Source: Nonomuraea thailandensis
GTDB taxonomy: Bacteria; Actinomycetota; Actinomycetes; Streptosporangiales; Streptosporangiaceae
Direction of reading: 5' to 3'
Length of the DNA: 64,000 nucleotides
Assembly: GCF_024172165.1 (NCBI RefSeq)
Contig: NZ_JAMZEB010000002.1
Coordinates: 10,867,001-10,931,000 of the forward strand
Part shown: piece after piece, positions 16,252 through 25,413 of the stretch
How positions within the stretch are numbered: position 1 is the stretch's first letter
Layout of the letters: every line of letters starts with the position of its first letter
The notes under the pieces: model-generated
Told to the model about the DNA's origin: nothing
Seen by the model: the letters and a program-made list of their open reading frames with translations, nothing else
Database searches by the model: none
Position numbers and translations under genes: made by a program

Positions 16252-17427
16252 TCAGGCGCGCCTCAGCAGCAGCGCCGCCAGCGCGCCGCCCGCCAGCGCG
16301 AACGCGGTGCCTGCCAGGAAGGGAGCGCCGTGGCCGAAGCGTTCCCCGACCACGCCCGCCACGGCCGATCCCGCCGCGCCACCGATCCCGAGCCCCGTCG
16401 AGATCCAGCCGAACGCCTCGGCCTGCGCGGTGGGCGCGTACTCGTCCACGAGCAACGACGACGTCGTCAGCGCCGGGTTGAGCACCAGCCCGCCGGCGAA
16501 CAGCACCACGCAGAACACCGGCAGCGGCCCGGCCGGCACCAGCGGGGCCAGCGCGAGCCCGAGCAGCAACATCAGCCCCACCAGCCGCACCTGGGCAGGC
16601 GAGCGCCACGAGCGGGCCCCGTAGGCGATGGCCCCCGCGATGCCGCCCAGCGACAGCGCCGCCACCAGCAACCCCGTGGCGGCGGGCACGCCGCGGGCGG
16701 CGGCCAGCGCGGGCAGCCCCACCTGGAGCGCCCCGAAGGTGCCGCCGTGCAGCAGCACCACGGCCATCAGCACCAGCATGCGCCGGTCGGCGAAGGCCCG
16801 CCCCCGCTCGCGCGCGGGCCCGTCCGCGCCCGCCAGGAGCGCCCGCGCGAAGGCGAGCGTGCCGGCCCCGGCCGCCCCCGCGACCAGGCCCAGCGCGAGC
16901 GACGCCGACGCCACCGCGATCAGCAGCCCGAACAGGAGGGGCCCGGCGAGCATGGCCAGCTCCTGCACCAGGTAGACCAGGCTGTAGGCGGCGGTGCGGT
17001 CGGGGGCGGCGACCCTGCGGCCCCACTCGACGCGCATGCTGACGGAGACGGGCGGCAGCCCCAAGCCCGCGATCCAGGCCGGCACCACCATGGGCCACCA
17101 CGGTAAGCCGGGCCTGGCGCATGCGAGCAGCGCCAGCAGGGCCGCCACGTGCAGGAAGGCAGTGCCGGCCAGCACCGTCCTGGCCCCGTGGCGGTCCATG
17201 AGCCGCCCCTGCACGGGCCGGCCCATGCCCGCTCCGACGGAGAACGCCGCCGCCGCCACCCCGGCCAGGGCCAGCGAACCGCTCGCGCCCTGCACCACGA
17301 GCACGATGCCGACGGGCGCCACCTGTTGCGTGAGCTGGGCCAGGAACCCGAGCACCGCCTGCGCCGGGACCCCGGGCAGGCCGAGCAGCCTCCGGTAGGG
17401 GAGGCCGTCCGGCCCGTTCGGTGTCAT
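16252..17427 (-). CDS. MFS transporter
   Basis: 391-residue major facilitator protein with 12 predicted helices, beginning TPNGPDGLPYRRLLGLPG. The loop 2-3 motif A is modified to GRPVQGRLMDRHGAR, as in YceL/YdhP-type exporters. The second half has LLVDEYAPTAQAEAFGW, a pattern common in actinobacterial MFS exporters. The ATG at 17427 is supported by position just before the first helix. The substrate is unknown. It is the last gene of a minus-strand group: the sigma partner gene lies 24 bases upstream, so it could be part of the ECF regulon. Confidence 0.82.
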   Translation of the reverse strand: MTPNGPDGLPYRRLLGLPGVPAQAVLGFLAQLTQQVAPVGIVLVVQGASGSLALAGVAAAAFSVGAGMGRPVQGRLMDRHGARTVLAGTAFLHVAALLALLACARPGLPWWPMVVPAWIAGLGLPPVSVSMRVEWGRRVAAPDRTAAYSLVYLVQELAMLAGPLLFGLLIAVASASLALGLVAGAAGAGTLAFARALLAGADGPARERGRAFADRRMLVLMAVVLLHGGTFGALQVGLPALAAARGVPAATGLLVAALSLGGIAGAIAYGARSWRSPAQVRLVGLMLLLGLALAPLVPAGPLPVFCVVLFAGGLVLNPALTTSSLLVDEYAPTAQAEAFGWISTGLGIGGAAGSAVAGVVGERFGHGAPFLAGTAFALAGGALAALLLRRA

Positions 17428-17451
17428 GGGCCAGCAGGCTACCCCTGGAGA

Positions 17452-18324
17452 TCAGGCGATCGAGCAGCCGTCCACTCTCAGCGTCTTCTGGTCGCGGCGG
17501 ATGACGTCCTCTTCCGGCATCGGTGTCTCCGAGACGGAGAGAGTGGCCATGCCCGGCTCGGTGAGGTAGCCGTCCATGACGTGCCAGGTACCGGGTACCG
17601 AGCTACGCAGGTCGCTGCCGTCGTCGTTGCCGACGACCGCGGCGTCCGAGTACTCGTTGACCCGCACCCCGCGTTCCTTCAGCAGCGGCAGCACCTCGCT
17701 GACGGTCTTGTTGAGATAGGGCACGCAGTGCATGGGCTCACCCTTGGCGCTGAACGTGGTGATGCTCTGGTACTTCTCGCCCGGCCGCGCCCTACGGCTC
17801 ACGGCGATGTCGGCGGTTCCGGCGAAGTTCTTGGGGATCTTCACGCCGGTGGCGCAGCCGTCCACCCTGTCGCAGGGGCCTGGCGGGTAGATGCCCTGGA
17901 TCTCGGTCAGGTACCTGTCGTCCGGCGAGGTGGGGAAGACCTGACGCTCGAAGGCGGCGGTGGCGGGTATCACCCGGAGCCGGACGTCGAGCCCGGCGTC
18001 CCGTAGCTGCCGCTCGTACACCGCGGGGTTGGCGAAGAGGTCATTGATCTCGATGACGTAGTAGCCGCCCTCCTCCTTGATGTCGAGCGCGGCGGCGGGT
18101 GAGGCAGGAAGCAGCCAGGTGGTGGCAGCCACGGCTCCGGCCGCCAGCAGGGCGCCCGCGGGGATGGCCACCCGCAGGCTCCGCCGTCCGCGGGGCCTCG
18201 CGGGTTCGGGGGCGGGCGAGACCGCCATGATGTGGTGCATCAGATCGCGGGCGCCCTCGCCGACGGAGGTGACGGGGGGTGCGGCGAGCCGGGAGACGAC
18301 GTCGTCGACGGTCTTGTCGGTCAT
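17452..18324 (-). CDS. Membrane-anchored partner of ECF sigma factor (first of two paralogues)
   Basis: 290 residues: a cytoplasmic segment of about 50 (with DLMHHIMAVSP), one membrane helix (VAIPAGALLAAGAVAATTWLL) and a 210-residue outer domain containing LDIKEEGGYYVIEINDLFAN and four cysteines. The ATG at 18324 is chosen because AAGGGA lies 8 bases upstream; a GTG at 18330 overlaps the sigma stop. Position right after a sigma gene suggests an anti-sigma or co-regulator, but the zinc anti-sigma signature HxxxCxxC is absent. The outer domain shares a motif with the protein at 25410-25991, whose gene also follows a sigma gene, so the pair is a repeated module. Confidence 0.7.
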   Translation of the reverse strand: MTDKTVDDVVSRLAAPPVTSVGEGARDLMHHIMAVSPAPEPARPRGRRSLRVAIPAGALLAAGAVAATTWLLPASPAAALDIKEEGGYYVIEINDLFANPAVYERQLRDAGLDVRLRVIPATAAFERQVFPTSPDDRYLTEIQGIYPPGPCDRVDGCATGVKIPKNFAGTADIAVSRRARPGEKYQSITTFSAKGEPMHCVPYLNKTVSEVLPLLKERGVRVNEYSDAAVVGNDDGSDLRSSVPGTWHVMDGYLTEPGMATLSVSETPMPEEDVIRRDQKTLRVDGCSIA

Positions 18325-18326
18325 GA

Positions 18327-18872
18327 TCACTGTCCCTTCGCGAGGGAGACGGCGCGGTTGCCGTAGCCGGCGAGTTCGGGGTCGAGGGCGGCCAGCTCCC
18401 TGGCCAGCCGCTTGCGGGCACGATGCAGCCGCAGCCGGGCGGCGCCGCGGGAGCAGCCGAGCACCTTGGCGATCTCGGGCCCGCTGAGCCCTTCCCAGGC
18501 GACCAGCGAGAGCAGCTCCCTGTCGTCGTCGGCCAGCCGCCGGAACGCCTGGTAGGCGGGATCGTGGGCCGGCTCGGGCGCGGCCCAGGCCGAGACCTCG
18601 TCGCGCAGGCGCGCGGTCAGGGCGGTGCGGCGCTCCTCGGCGCGGAAGTGGTTGGCGAGCACGCGCCTGGCGACGCCGTACAGCCAGAGCCTGGTCTCCT
18701 CCGCCTTCGGCGGGATGTCGTCGAGCCGGCGCCAGGCCGTGGTGAACGTCTCCGCGATCACGTCCGCGATGTCGTCGGGCGACGTCGCGCGCCGCCTGAC
18801 ATACGTGGCGATGGCTGGATAATTCGCCATATAGAGCTCCTCGAAGCGTTGCTCGGGCTCAGGTGGCCCCAT
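18327..18872 (-). CDS. ECF-type RNA polymerase sigma factor (first of two)
   Basis: 181-residue group 4 sigma factor. Region 2 runs over about residues 12-80, with YPAIATYVRRRATSPDDIAD and the core-binding EETRLWLYGVARRVLANH. Region 4 spans about 115-170, with LLSLVAWEGLSGPEIAKVLG followed by the recognition helix GAARLRLHRARKRLA. The ATG at 18872 has GGAAGG 8 bases upstream; a GTG at 18899 would lengthen the protein without conserved sequence. Its stop almost touches the start of the membrane partner gene, so they are coupled. A GGAAC element at 18941-18945 (minus strand) may be its own ECF promoter. The target regulon is unknown. Confidence 0.88.
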   Translation of the reverse strand: MGPPEPEQRFEELYMANYPAIATYVRRRATSPDDIADVIAETFTTAWRRLDDIPPKAEETRLWLYGVARRVLANHFRAEERRTALTARLRDEVSAWAAPEPAHDPAYQAFRRLADDDRELLSLVAWEGLSGPEIAKVLGCSRGAARLRLHRARKRLARELAALDPELAGYGNRAVSLAKGQ

Positions 18873-18933
18873 GGAGTGGTCCTTCCGATCGGCGAACACA
18901 CCCGAGGAGATGTCCGGATATGGGTGGAGTGTT

Positions 18934-19836
18934 TCAGCCCGTTCCGAGAGATCCGGCCACCTCGCGGAGGGCCGCGAGAAGCGGGCGCAGGAGGGGATGG
19001 GCGTCGGAGCCGCGGCGTACGGCGGCGAAGACGCGGCGCTCGGGGCCCGGCGTCTGCCGCACCGCCACCCCGGGCAGCGCCATGTCGCGCAGCGCCAGCC
19101 GTGGCACGAGCGCCACCCCGGCTCCCGCCCCGACCAGCGCGACCACGGCGCGGAAGTCGTCGGAGCAGTGCACCAGGCCCGGCGTGAAGCCCGCCTGCTG
19201 GCAGGCGAAGGTGATCACGTCGTGCACCGGGTTGCCCGGGTAGGGGCCGATCCACGTCTCGGAGGCCAGCGACACCAGCGTGGCCGAGCCGGCCAGCGGG
19301 TGGTCGCGGGGGAGCACCAGGTCGAACGGCTCGGCGTACAGGGGGCGGCGTGACAGCCGGGGGTCGGCGGCGTCGGGGGCGCCGCGGTACTCCACCGTGA
19401 TGGCCAGGTCCGCCTGGCCGTCCAGCAGCATGGCCAGGCTGTGGTCGCCCTCGGCGTCCTGCACGCGCACGCGCACGCCGGGCGAGGTCTCGCGCAGGGC
19501 GGCGATGGCGGGGGAGAGCACGGCGCTGATCGCGGTGGCGAAGCAGGCCACGGTGACCTCGCCCGCCTCGCCCGTCGTGTACGCGGCCACCTCGGCCTCG
19601 GCGCGTTCGAGCTGGGCGAGGACCTGGTTCGCGTGAGCCAGCATGATCTTGCCCACGGCGGTGAGGTGCACGCCGCGCCCGTCACGGGTGAGCAGGCGGT
19701 GCCCCACCTCGTGCTCCAGTGCCACGAGCTGCTGGGACACGGCGGAAGGCGTCAGGTGCAGCGCGGCCGCCGCGGCGGTGACCGTGCCGTGGTCGGCCAC
19801 CGCGCGCAGCGTGCGCAACCGCCGCGTGTCTATCAC
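18934..19836 (-). CDS. LysR family transcriptional regulator
   Basis: 300 residues: an N-terminal winged helix (RRLRTLRAVADHGTVTAAA then LTPSAVSQQLVALEHEVG, residues about 1-65), a linker helix and a type 2 periplasmic-binding-protein-like effector domain (about 90-295). It starts MIDTRRLRTLRAVADHG, a common LysR opening. It lies 36 bases downstream of kbl on the same strand and may be co-transcribed with tdh-kbl, so control of threonine or glycine metabolism is possible, although LysR genes more often stand divergent from their targets. The inducer is not known. Confidence 0.88.
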   Translation of the reverse strand: MIDTRRLRTLRAVADHGTVTAAAAALHLTPSAVSQQLVALEHEVGHRLLTRDGRGVHLTAVGKIMLAHANQVLAQLERAEAEVAAYTTGEAGEVTVACFATAISAVLSPAIAALRETSPGVRVRVQDAEGDHSLAMLLDGQADLAITVEYRGAPDAADPRLSRRPLYAEPFDLVLPRDHPLAGSATLVSLASETWIGPYPGNPVHDVITFACQQAGFTPGLVHCSDDFRAVVALVGAGAGVALVPRLALRDMALPGVAVRQTPGPERRVFAAVRRGSDAHPLLRPLLAALREVAGSLGTG

Positions 19837-19872
19837 GCAGCGAGGATACTCAGCTCGGCGCCGCGCGCGGGC

Positions 19873-21041
<1,169 letters not shown>

Positions 21042-21042
<1 letters not shown>

Positions 21043-22142
21043 CACAGGCTCCTGTCTACGGTCGCGACCGCTTCGGCTTCCGTTGGCTCGTCACTCGCGC
21101 TCTCCAGCCGGGCTCCTTCGCTCCAGTCCAGGATGACCTTGCCGGTACGGCCACTTGCGGCGGTGTCGAAGGCGGCGTCGAAGTCCCGGTACGAGAACCG
21201 GTCGGTGATCACGGGGGAGAGGTCGAGGCCCTTCTCCAGCAGGACGGACATGTTGTACCAGGTCTCGTACATCTCCCGGCCGTACACGCCCTTGATCGTG
21301 ATCATCGAGGTGACGATGGTGGACCAGTCGACGGCGAACTCCTCGGCAGGCAGCCCCAGCATGGCGATCTTCCCGCCGTGGGTCATGCTCGCGATCATGT
21401 CGCGCACGGCCACCGGGTTACCGGACATCTCCAGCCCGACGTCGAAGCCCTCGCGCAGGTGGAGCTGGCGCATGCCCTCGGCGATCGAGGAGCGGGAGAC
21501 GTTCACGGTGAGGGAGACGCCGAGCTTGCCGGCCAGGTCGAGGCGCTCGTCGCTGACGTCGGTGATCATCACGTTGCGCGCGCCGACGTGCGTGGCGACG
21601 GCCGCCGCCATCAGGCCGATGGGGCCGGCGCCGGTGATCAGCACGTCCTCGCCGACCAGCGGGAAGGACAGCGCGGTGTGCACGGCGTTGCCGAAGGGGT
21701 CGAAGATGGCCGCCACGTCGGGGTGGACGGGCACGCGGTGCACCCAGACGTTGGAGGCGGGCAGCGTGACGTACTCGGCGAAGGCGCCGTCCCGGTTGAC
21801 GCCGAGCCCGATCGTGTTGGCGCACAGGTGCCTGCGGCCGGCCATGCAGTTGCGGCACTTGCCGCAGACGATGTGCCCCTCGCCGCTGACGAGGTCGCCG
21901 ACGGCGATGTCCTCGACGCCCGGCGCCACCTCGACCACGTGACCGGAGAACTCGTGTCCGACGATGAGCGGGAGCTCCAGCGTGTGCCGCGCCCAATCGT
22001 CAAATTTCCGTATATGTAGGTCCGTGCCGCAGATGCCGGTCCGCAGCACCCGGATCTTCACCTCGCCGGGACCGACCTCGGGCTCGGGCACGTCCACCAG
22101 CCATAGGCCGGCCTCGGGCCGCTCTTTGACCAGCGCTTTCAT
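21042..22142 (-). CDS. tdh: L-threonine 3-dehydrogenase
   Basis: 366-residue zinc-dependent medium-chain dehydrogenase that oxidises L-threonine to 2-amino-3-ketobutyrate with NAD. Catalytic zinc ligands appear in RTGICGTDLHI and VGHEFSGHVVE. The structural zinc site is the four-cysteine loop CGKCRNCMAGRRHLC. The Rossmann motif is ITGAGPIGLMAAAVATHVGA. About 20 acidic C-terminal residues extend beyond the usual end (about 340 in E. coli Tdh). It overlaps kbl, giving the complete threonine-to-glycine route. The 160-base region upstream is shared with a divergent ROK gene. Confidence 0.93.
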
Positions 22143-22262
22143 GGCCCCCCACTTTCGCCGTTACGAACCTAGTGCACTGTGCCCGCCAGGCACGGGACGT
22201 GTCCATCGAGGAGTTCTTAAGTGCCCCCACAGCTCTGCTTCACGCGACCGTCCGACCTGGCA

Positions 22263-22277
22263 GAATTAGACAAATTC
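22263..22277 (+). promoter_or_regulatory. Palindrome GAATT-AGACA-AATTC upstream of the ROK gene
   Basis: A 15-bp inverted repeat in an AT-rich patch 26 bases before the ROK start, in the divergent region with tdh. ROK repressors often bind AT-rich palindromes in their own promoters, so this is a candidate operator. Confidence 0.4.
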
Positions 22278-22302
22278 CTTGAAATAACCGGTGGGAGGTT
22301 CG

Positions 22303-23445
22303 GTGCGACAGCAGGGCGGTGACGCCTCTCTCCTGCGCAGGCTCAACTCGGCGGCCATCCTGCGCGTCCTGCGCGAGAGCGAGGTGGCCACGCTGTCGGA
22401 GCTGGCGCGGGCGGCCCGGGTGTCCAGGCCGACCGCCGAGGTCGCCGTGGAGGGCCTGCTCGCCGAGGGGTGGGCGGAGGAGTGCGGCGAGGAGCAGGGC
22501 GACCGCCAGCGCGGGCGGCCGGCCAGGCGGTTCCGGTTCCGCGCGGCGGCCGGGCACGTGGTGGGGGTCGGCGTGGGCGCGTCCAGGCTGCGGGCCATGG
22601 TCACCGACCTCAACGGAGCCGTCGTGGCCGCGCGCCACGTGCCCGGCCACCCCTCGGCGCCCGCCGGCGACCGGCTGGACGCCATCGCGGAGCTGGTCGG
22701 CGCGGTGGTGGCCGAGGCGGGGCTGACGGTGCCGGACGTGGCCGCCGTGGGCGTCGGCACCACCGGGACGGTGGACGGCTCCGGCCGGGTCGTCAAGAGC
22801 GTCGCGCTGGCCGGGTGGACGGGGCTCGACCTGCGGGGCGAGCTGTCCCGCAGGCTCCCGGCGCCGGTGCTGGTGGAGAACGACATGCGGCTGGCGGTGC
22901 TGGCCGAGCACTGGCGCGGGCAGGCGCGCGGCCGCCAGGACGTGGTCTACCTCTTCACCGGCAGCAGGCTGGGCCTGGGGCTGCTCATCGGCGGCAGGCC
23001 GCATCGCGGCGCGCACGCGGCCTCGGGCGAGATCGGGCGGCAGCCCGGCGACCACTGGCGGGCCTACCGGCACATGACCGACTACGCGATCTCGGTCGAG
23101 CCCGGGGAGATGCGCTCGCAGCGCGAGGCCGCCGAGTTCGCCGTCGAACGGGCCCGCGCGGGCGACGAGCTGGCCGCGCGGGCCGTCAGGGACTTCGCCC
23201 GCCATCTCGGCGAGGGCCTGATCACGGTGGTCAACCCGCTGGACCCGGAGATGGTGGTGATCGGCGGCAGCCTGGCCAAGGCCGGTGACCTGCTCATCGA
23301 GCCCATCAGGGAGCGGTTCGCGGAGGTCTGCCTCTACCCGCCGGTCGTCGTGGCCTCGGGCCTGGGCAGCGAGTGCATCGCGCTGGGCGCGGTCAGGCTG
23401 GCGCTCGAACATGCCGACCGGCAGCTCTTTACGCAAGCACCTTGA
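22303..23445 (+). CDS. ROK family transcriptional regulator lacking the zinc motif
   Basis: 380 residues: an N-terminal winged helix (LRRLNSAAILRVLRESEVATL, about 10-75) and a ROK kinase-like sugar-binding fold. The ATP/phosphate strands are visible as AVGVGTTGTVDG and VVIGGSLAKAGDLL. The usual ROK zinc cluster (CxCGxxGCxE) is missing; the equivalent segment reads ASGEIGRQPGDHWRAYRH with no cysteine. Only one Cys is present near position 335. GTG at 22303 has GGGAGG four bases upstream. It probably represses the oxidoreductase gene downstream in response to a sugar. Confidence 0.8.
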   Translation: MRQQGGDASLLRRLNSAAILRVLRESEVATLSELARAARVSRPTAEVAVEGLLAEGWAEECGEEQGDRQRGRPARRFRFRAAAGHVVGVGVGASRLRAMVTDLNGAVVAARHVPGHPSAPAGDRLDAIAELVGAVVAEAGLTVPDVAAVGVGTTGTVDGSGRVVKSVALAGWTGLDLRGELSRRLPAPVLVENDMRLAVLAEHWRGQARGRQDVVYLFTGSRLGLGLLIGGRPHRGAHAASGEIGRQPGDHWRAYRHMTDYAISVEPGEMRSQREAAEFAVERARAGDELAARAVRDFARHLGEGLITVVNPLDPEMVVIGGSLAKAGDLLIEPIRERFAEVCLYPPVVVASGLGSECIALGAVRLALEHADRQLFTQAP

Positions 23446-23475
23446 GCCAGATCTGTCGGAAAAGTGCGCATATCG

Positions 23476-23501
23476 ATCATGTTTGAGTAGAAGCACATGA
23501 T
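23476..23501 (+). promoter_or_regulatory. Inverted repeat ATCATGT-N12-ACATGAT before the oxidoreductase gene
   Basis: Perfect 7-bp arms at 23476-23482 and 23495-23501 in the AT-rich 102-base gap between the ROK and oxidoreductase genes. This is a candidate binding site for the ROK protein or another dimeric regulator, 47 bases before the GTG start. The arm sequence differs from the palindrome in front of the ROK gene. Confidence 0.4.
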
Positions 23502-23547
23502 TTAAGCTGACTTCTTGGATAAATCGGTGCTGTCGGAAGGAACGCCC

Positions 23548-24729
23548 GTGGAAGACCTGCGCATCGGAGTCATCGGCCTCGGCCTGCGGACCAGCCTCGC
23601 CCTGGCGGCGCACCGGCCCGGCAGGGGCGCGGTGGTGGCCGCGCTGTGCGACTCCGACCCGGCGGTGCTCAAGAGGCGGGCGGGCACGTTCGAGGCGGAG
23701 CTCCTCACCGAGGACTACCGCGAGCTGCTCGACCGGCCCGACCTCGACGCCGTCGTGGTGAACACGCCCGACGACACGCACGAGCGGCTGGCCATCGACT
23801 GCCTGCGCGCCGGCAAGGCGGTCTACCTGGAGAAGCCGATGGCCATCACGGTCGAGGGCTGCGACGCGATCCTGCGCGCCGCCCGCGAGAGCGGCACCAG
23901 GCTGTACGTCGGCCACAACATGCGGCACATGGGCGTGGTCAGGCTGATGCGCGACATCATCGCCAAGGGCGTCATCGGCGAGCCGAAGACGGTCTGGGTG
24001 CGCCACTTCGTCTCCTACGGCGGCGACTACTACTTCAAGGACTGGCACGCCGACCGCACCCGCACCACCGGCCTGCTCCTGCAGAAGGCCGCGCACGACC
24101 TCGACGTGATCCACTGGCTCGCCGGCGGCTACACGACCAGGGTGAACGCCCTGGGCGACCTCATGCTCTACGGCGACCTGCCGCGCCGCGAGCCCGGCAC
24201 CCCGCGGCCCGACGGCTGGCTCCAGGAGTACGAGTGGCCGCCCACCACGCGCAGGAACCTGCACCACGTCGTGGACGTCGAGGACGTGTCGGTGATGAAC
24301 ATGCGCCTGGACAACGGCGTCATCGCGGCCTACCAGCAGTGCCACTTCTCGCCCGACTACGTGCGCAACTACACGGTGATCGGCACCGAGGGCCGCCTGG
24401 AGAACTTCGGCGACGGGCCGGGGGACACGGTGAAGGTGTGGAACACCGGGCCCACCGGCTACCGGGACGACTGCGACATCGCGTACAAGGTGCCGGAGGC
24501 GTCGGGCTCGCACGGGGGCGCGGACATGGAGATCGTGACCGAGTTCCTGAGGTTCGTCAGGGAGGGCGGGGTGACGGACACCTCGCCGGTGGCGGCCAGG
24601 ATGAGCGTGGCGGCCGGGTACATGGCGACGATGTCGCTGCGCGACGGCGGCATGCCGTACGACGTGCCGGCCCTGGACGCGGACCTGGCGGCGTACTTCG
24701 ACCGCGGCCAGACCGAACACCGCGGCTGA
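23548..24729 (+). CDS. Gfo/Idh/MocA family oxidoreductase
   Basis: 393-residue NAD(P)-dependent dehydrogenase of the glucose-fructose oxidoreductase/inositol dehydrogenase class. The Rossmann start is RIGVIGLGLRTSLALAA, followed by AVVVNTPDDTHERLAIDCL and the substrate-site lysine in YLEKPMAI. The second domain carries LLQKAAHDLDVIHWLAGG, including the catalytic His. GTG at 23548 has GGAAGG seven bases upstream. The substrate is probably a sugar or polyol, but this family is too broad to name it. Its stop codon lies inside the first unit of an 18-bp tandem array, so the array may have changed the C terminus. Confidence 0.85.
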   Translation: MEDLRIGVIGLGLRTSLALAAHRPGRGAVVAALCDSDPAVLKRRAGTFEAELLTEDYRELLDRPDLDAVVVNTPDDTHERLAIDCLRAGKAVYLEKPMAITVEGCDAILRAARESGTRLYVGHNMRHMGVVRLMRDIIAKGVIGEPKTVWVRHFVSYGGDYYFKDWHADRTRTTGLLLQKAAHDLDVIHWLAGGYTTRVNALGDLMLYGDLPRREPGTPRPDGWLQEYEWPPTTRRNLHHVVDVEDVSVMNMRLDNGVIAAYQQCHFSPDYVRNYTVIGTEGRLENFGDGPGDTVKVWNTGPTGYRDDCDIAYKVPEASGSHGGADMEIVTEFLRFVREGGVTDTSPVAARMSVAAGYMATMSLRDGGMPYDVPALDADLAAYFDRGQTEHRG

Positions 24730-24790
24730 GCGGAACACTGCGGCTGAGCGGAACACTGCGGCTGAGCGGAACACTGCGGCCGGACGGAAC
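24715..24790. repeat. 18-bp tandem array carrying four GGAAC elements in phase
   Basis: Four units of 18 bases (24715, 24733, 24751, 24769) share GAACACTGCGGCTGAGCG; the first has one change and the last is diverged. The array covers the stop codon of the oxidoreductase and runs up to the next sigma gene. GGAAC occurs at 24732, 24750, 24768 and 24786, exactly 18 bp apart. GGAAC is the -35 consensus of many ECF promoters, so this may be a multiplied promoter element. The last GGAAC is followed 18 bases later by AGTAGA, before the GTG at 24820. Confidence 0.75.
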
Positions 24791-24812
24791 CGGGGCGCGT
24801 GCCCGGACAGTA

Positions 24813-24830
24813 GACATATGTGGATATGTC
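24813..24830 (+). promoter_or_regulatory. Inverted repeat over the sigma start codon
   Basis: GACATAT (24813-24819), spacer GTGG, ATATGTC (24824-24830). The perfect 7-bp arms enclose the GTG start at 24820 and the alternative ATG at 24826. It could be an operator or, in RNA, a small hairpin that hides the start codon. Confidence 0.5.
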
Positions 24831-25413
24831 GACACGCGCCCGCATCCGCGCCGGTGACCAGGAGGCGTTCGCACGGCTCTTCGACGATGACGCGAAGGCC
24901 GTCTACAACCATGCCTTCCGCCTGACCGGCAACTGGTCCACCGCCGAGGACGTGATGGCGCTGACCTTCCTGGAGGCCTGGCGCTTACGGGCGCGGATCG
25001 ACCCGGAGGGCGGCTCCCTGCGGCCCTGGCTGCTGGGCATCGCCACCAACGTGCACCGCAACGTGCGCCGGGCCGCCCGCAGGCACGACGACGCGCTGGC
25101 CAGGATGCCCAGGGGTGAGACGGTGCCGGACTTCGCCGACGAGGTCGTGGGCCGCATCGACGACACCGAGCGCCTGGCCGCCGTGCGCGCGGCGTACGGG
25201 CGGCTGCGCCGCCAGGAGCAGGACGTCTTCGCGCTGTGCGTGTGGTCGGGCCTCGACTACGCCCAGGCGGCCGAGGCGCTCGGCATCCCGGTGGGCACGG
25301 TGCGCTCGCGGCTCTCGCGGGCGCGCAGAAAACTCGCGGACGCCGGGGAACCGCCTCCGGAAAGCCGACAGGTAGTAGGTGACCGTGGCCCCGCGAAGGA
25401 GGAGATCCGATGA
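24820..25413 (+). CDS. ECF-type RNA polymerase sigma factor (second of two)
   Basis: 197-residue group 4 sigma factor. Region 2 spans about residues 10-85 (DQEAFARLFDDDAKAVYNHA, then TAEDVMALTFLEAWRLRARI). Region 4 spans about 120-180, with VFALCVWSGLDYAQAAEALG and the helix GTVRSRLSRARRKLA. The start is GTG 24820 or ATG 24826. Neither has a ribosome site, and a GGAAC element sits about 30 bases upstream, so a leaderless transcript is possible. It overlaps the next gene by ATGA. Together with its partner it parallels the pair at 17452-18872; both are likely from duplication. Confidence 0.85.
   Translation: MDMSTRARIRAGDQEAFARLFDDDAKAVYNHAFRLTGNWSTAEDVMALTFLEAWRLRARIDPEGGSLRPWLLGIATNVHRNVRRAARRHDDALARMPRGETVPDFADEVVGRIDDTERLAAVRAAYGRLRRQEQDVFALCVWSGLDYAQAAEALGIPVGTVRSRLSRARRKLADAGEPPPESRQVVGDRGPAKEEIR

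Noticed and set aside
22303..23445. Sugar kinase (ROK glucokinase) instead of regulator
   Set aside because: The N-terminal winged helix and the loss of the zinc cluster fit a regulator better than an enzyme.
24715..24786. CRISPR-like short repeats
   Set aside because: The 18-bp units are directly adjacent with no spacers and no cas genes are present, so this is a simple tandem array.
22240..24912. An 890-codon open frame on the minus strand
   Set aside because: Antisense to the ROK and oxidoreductase genes, with His/Arg/Gly-rich composition and no motif. It is a by-product of high GC content.
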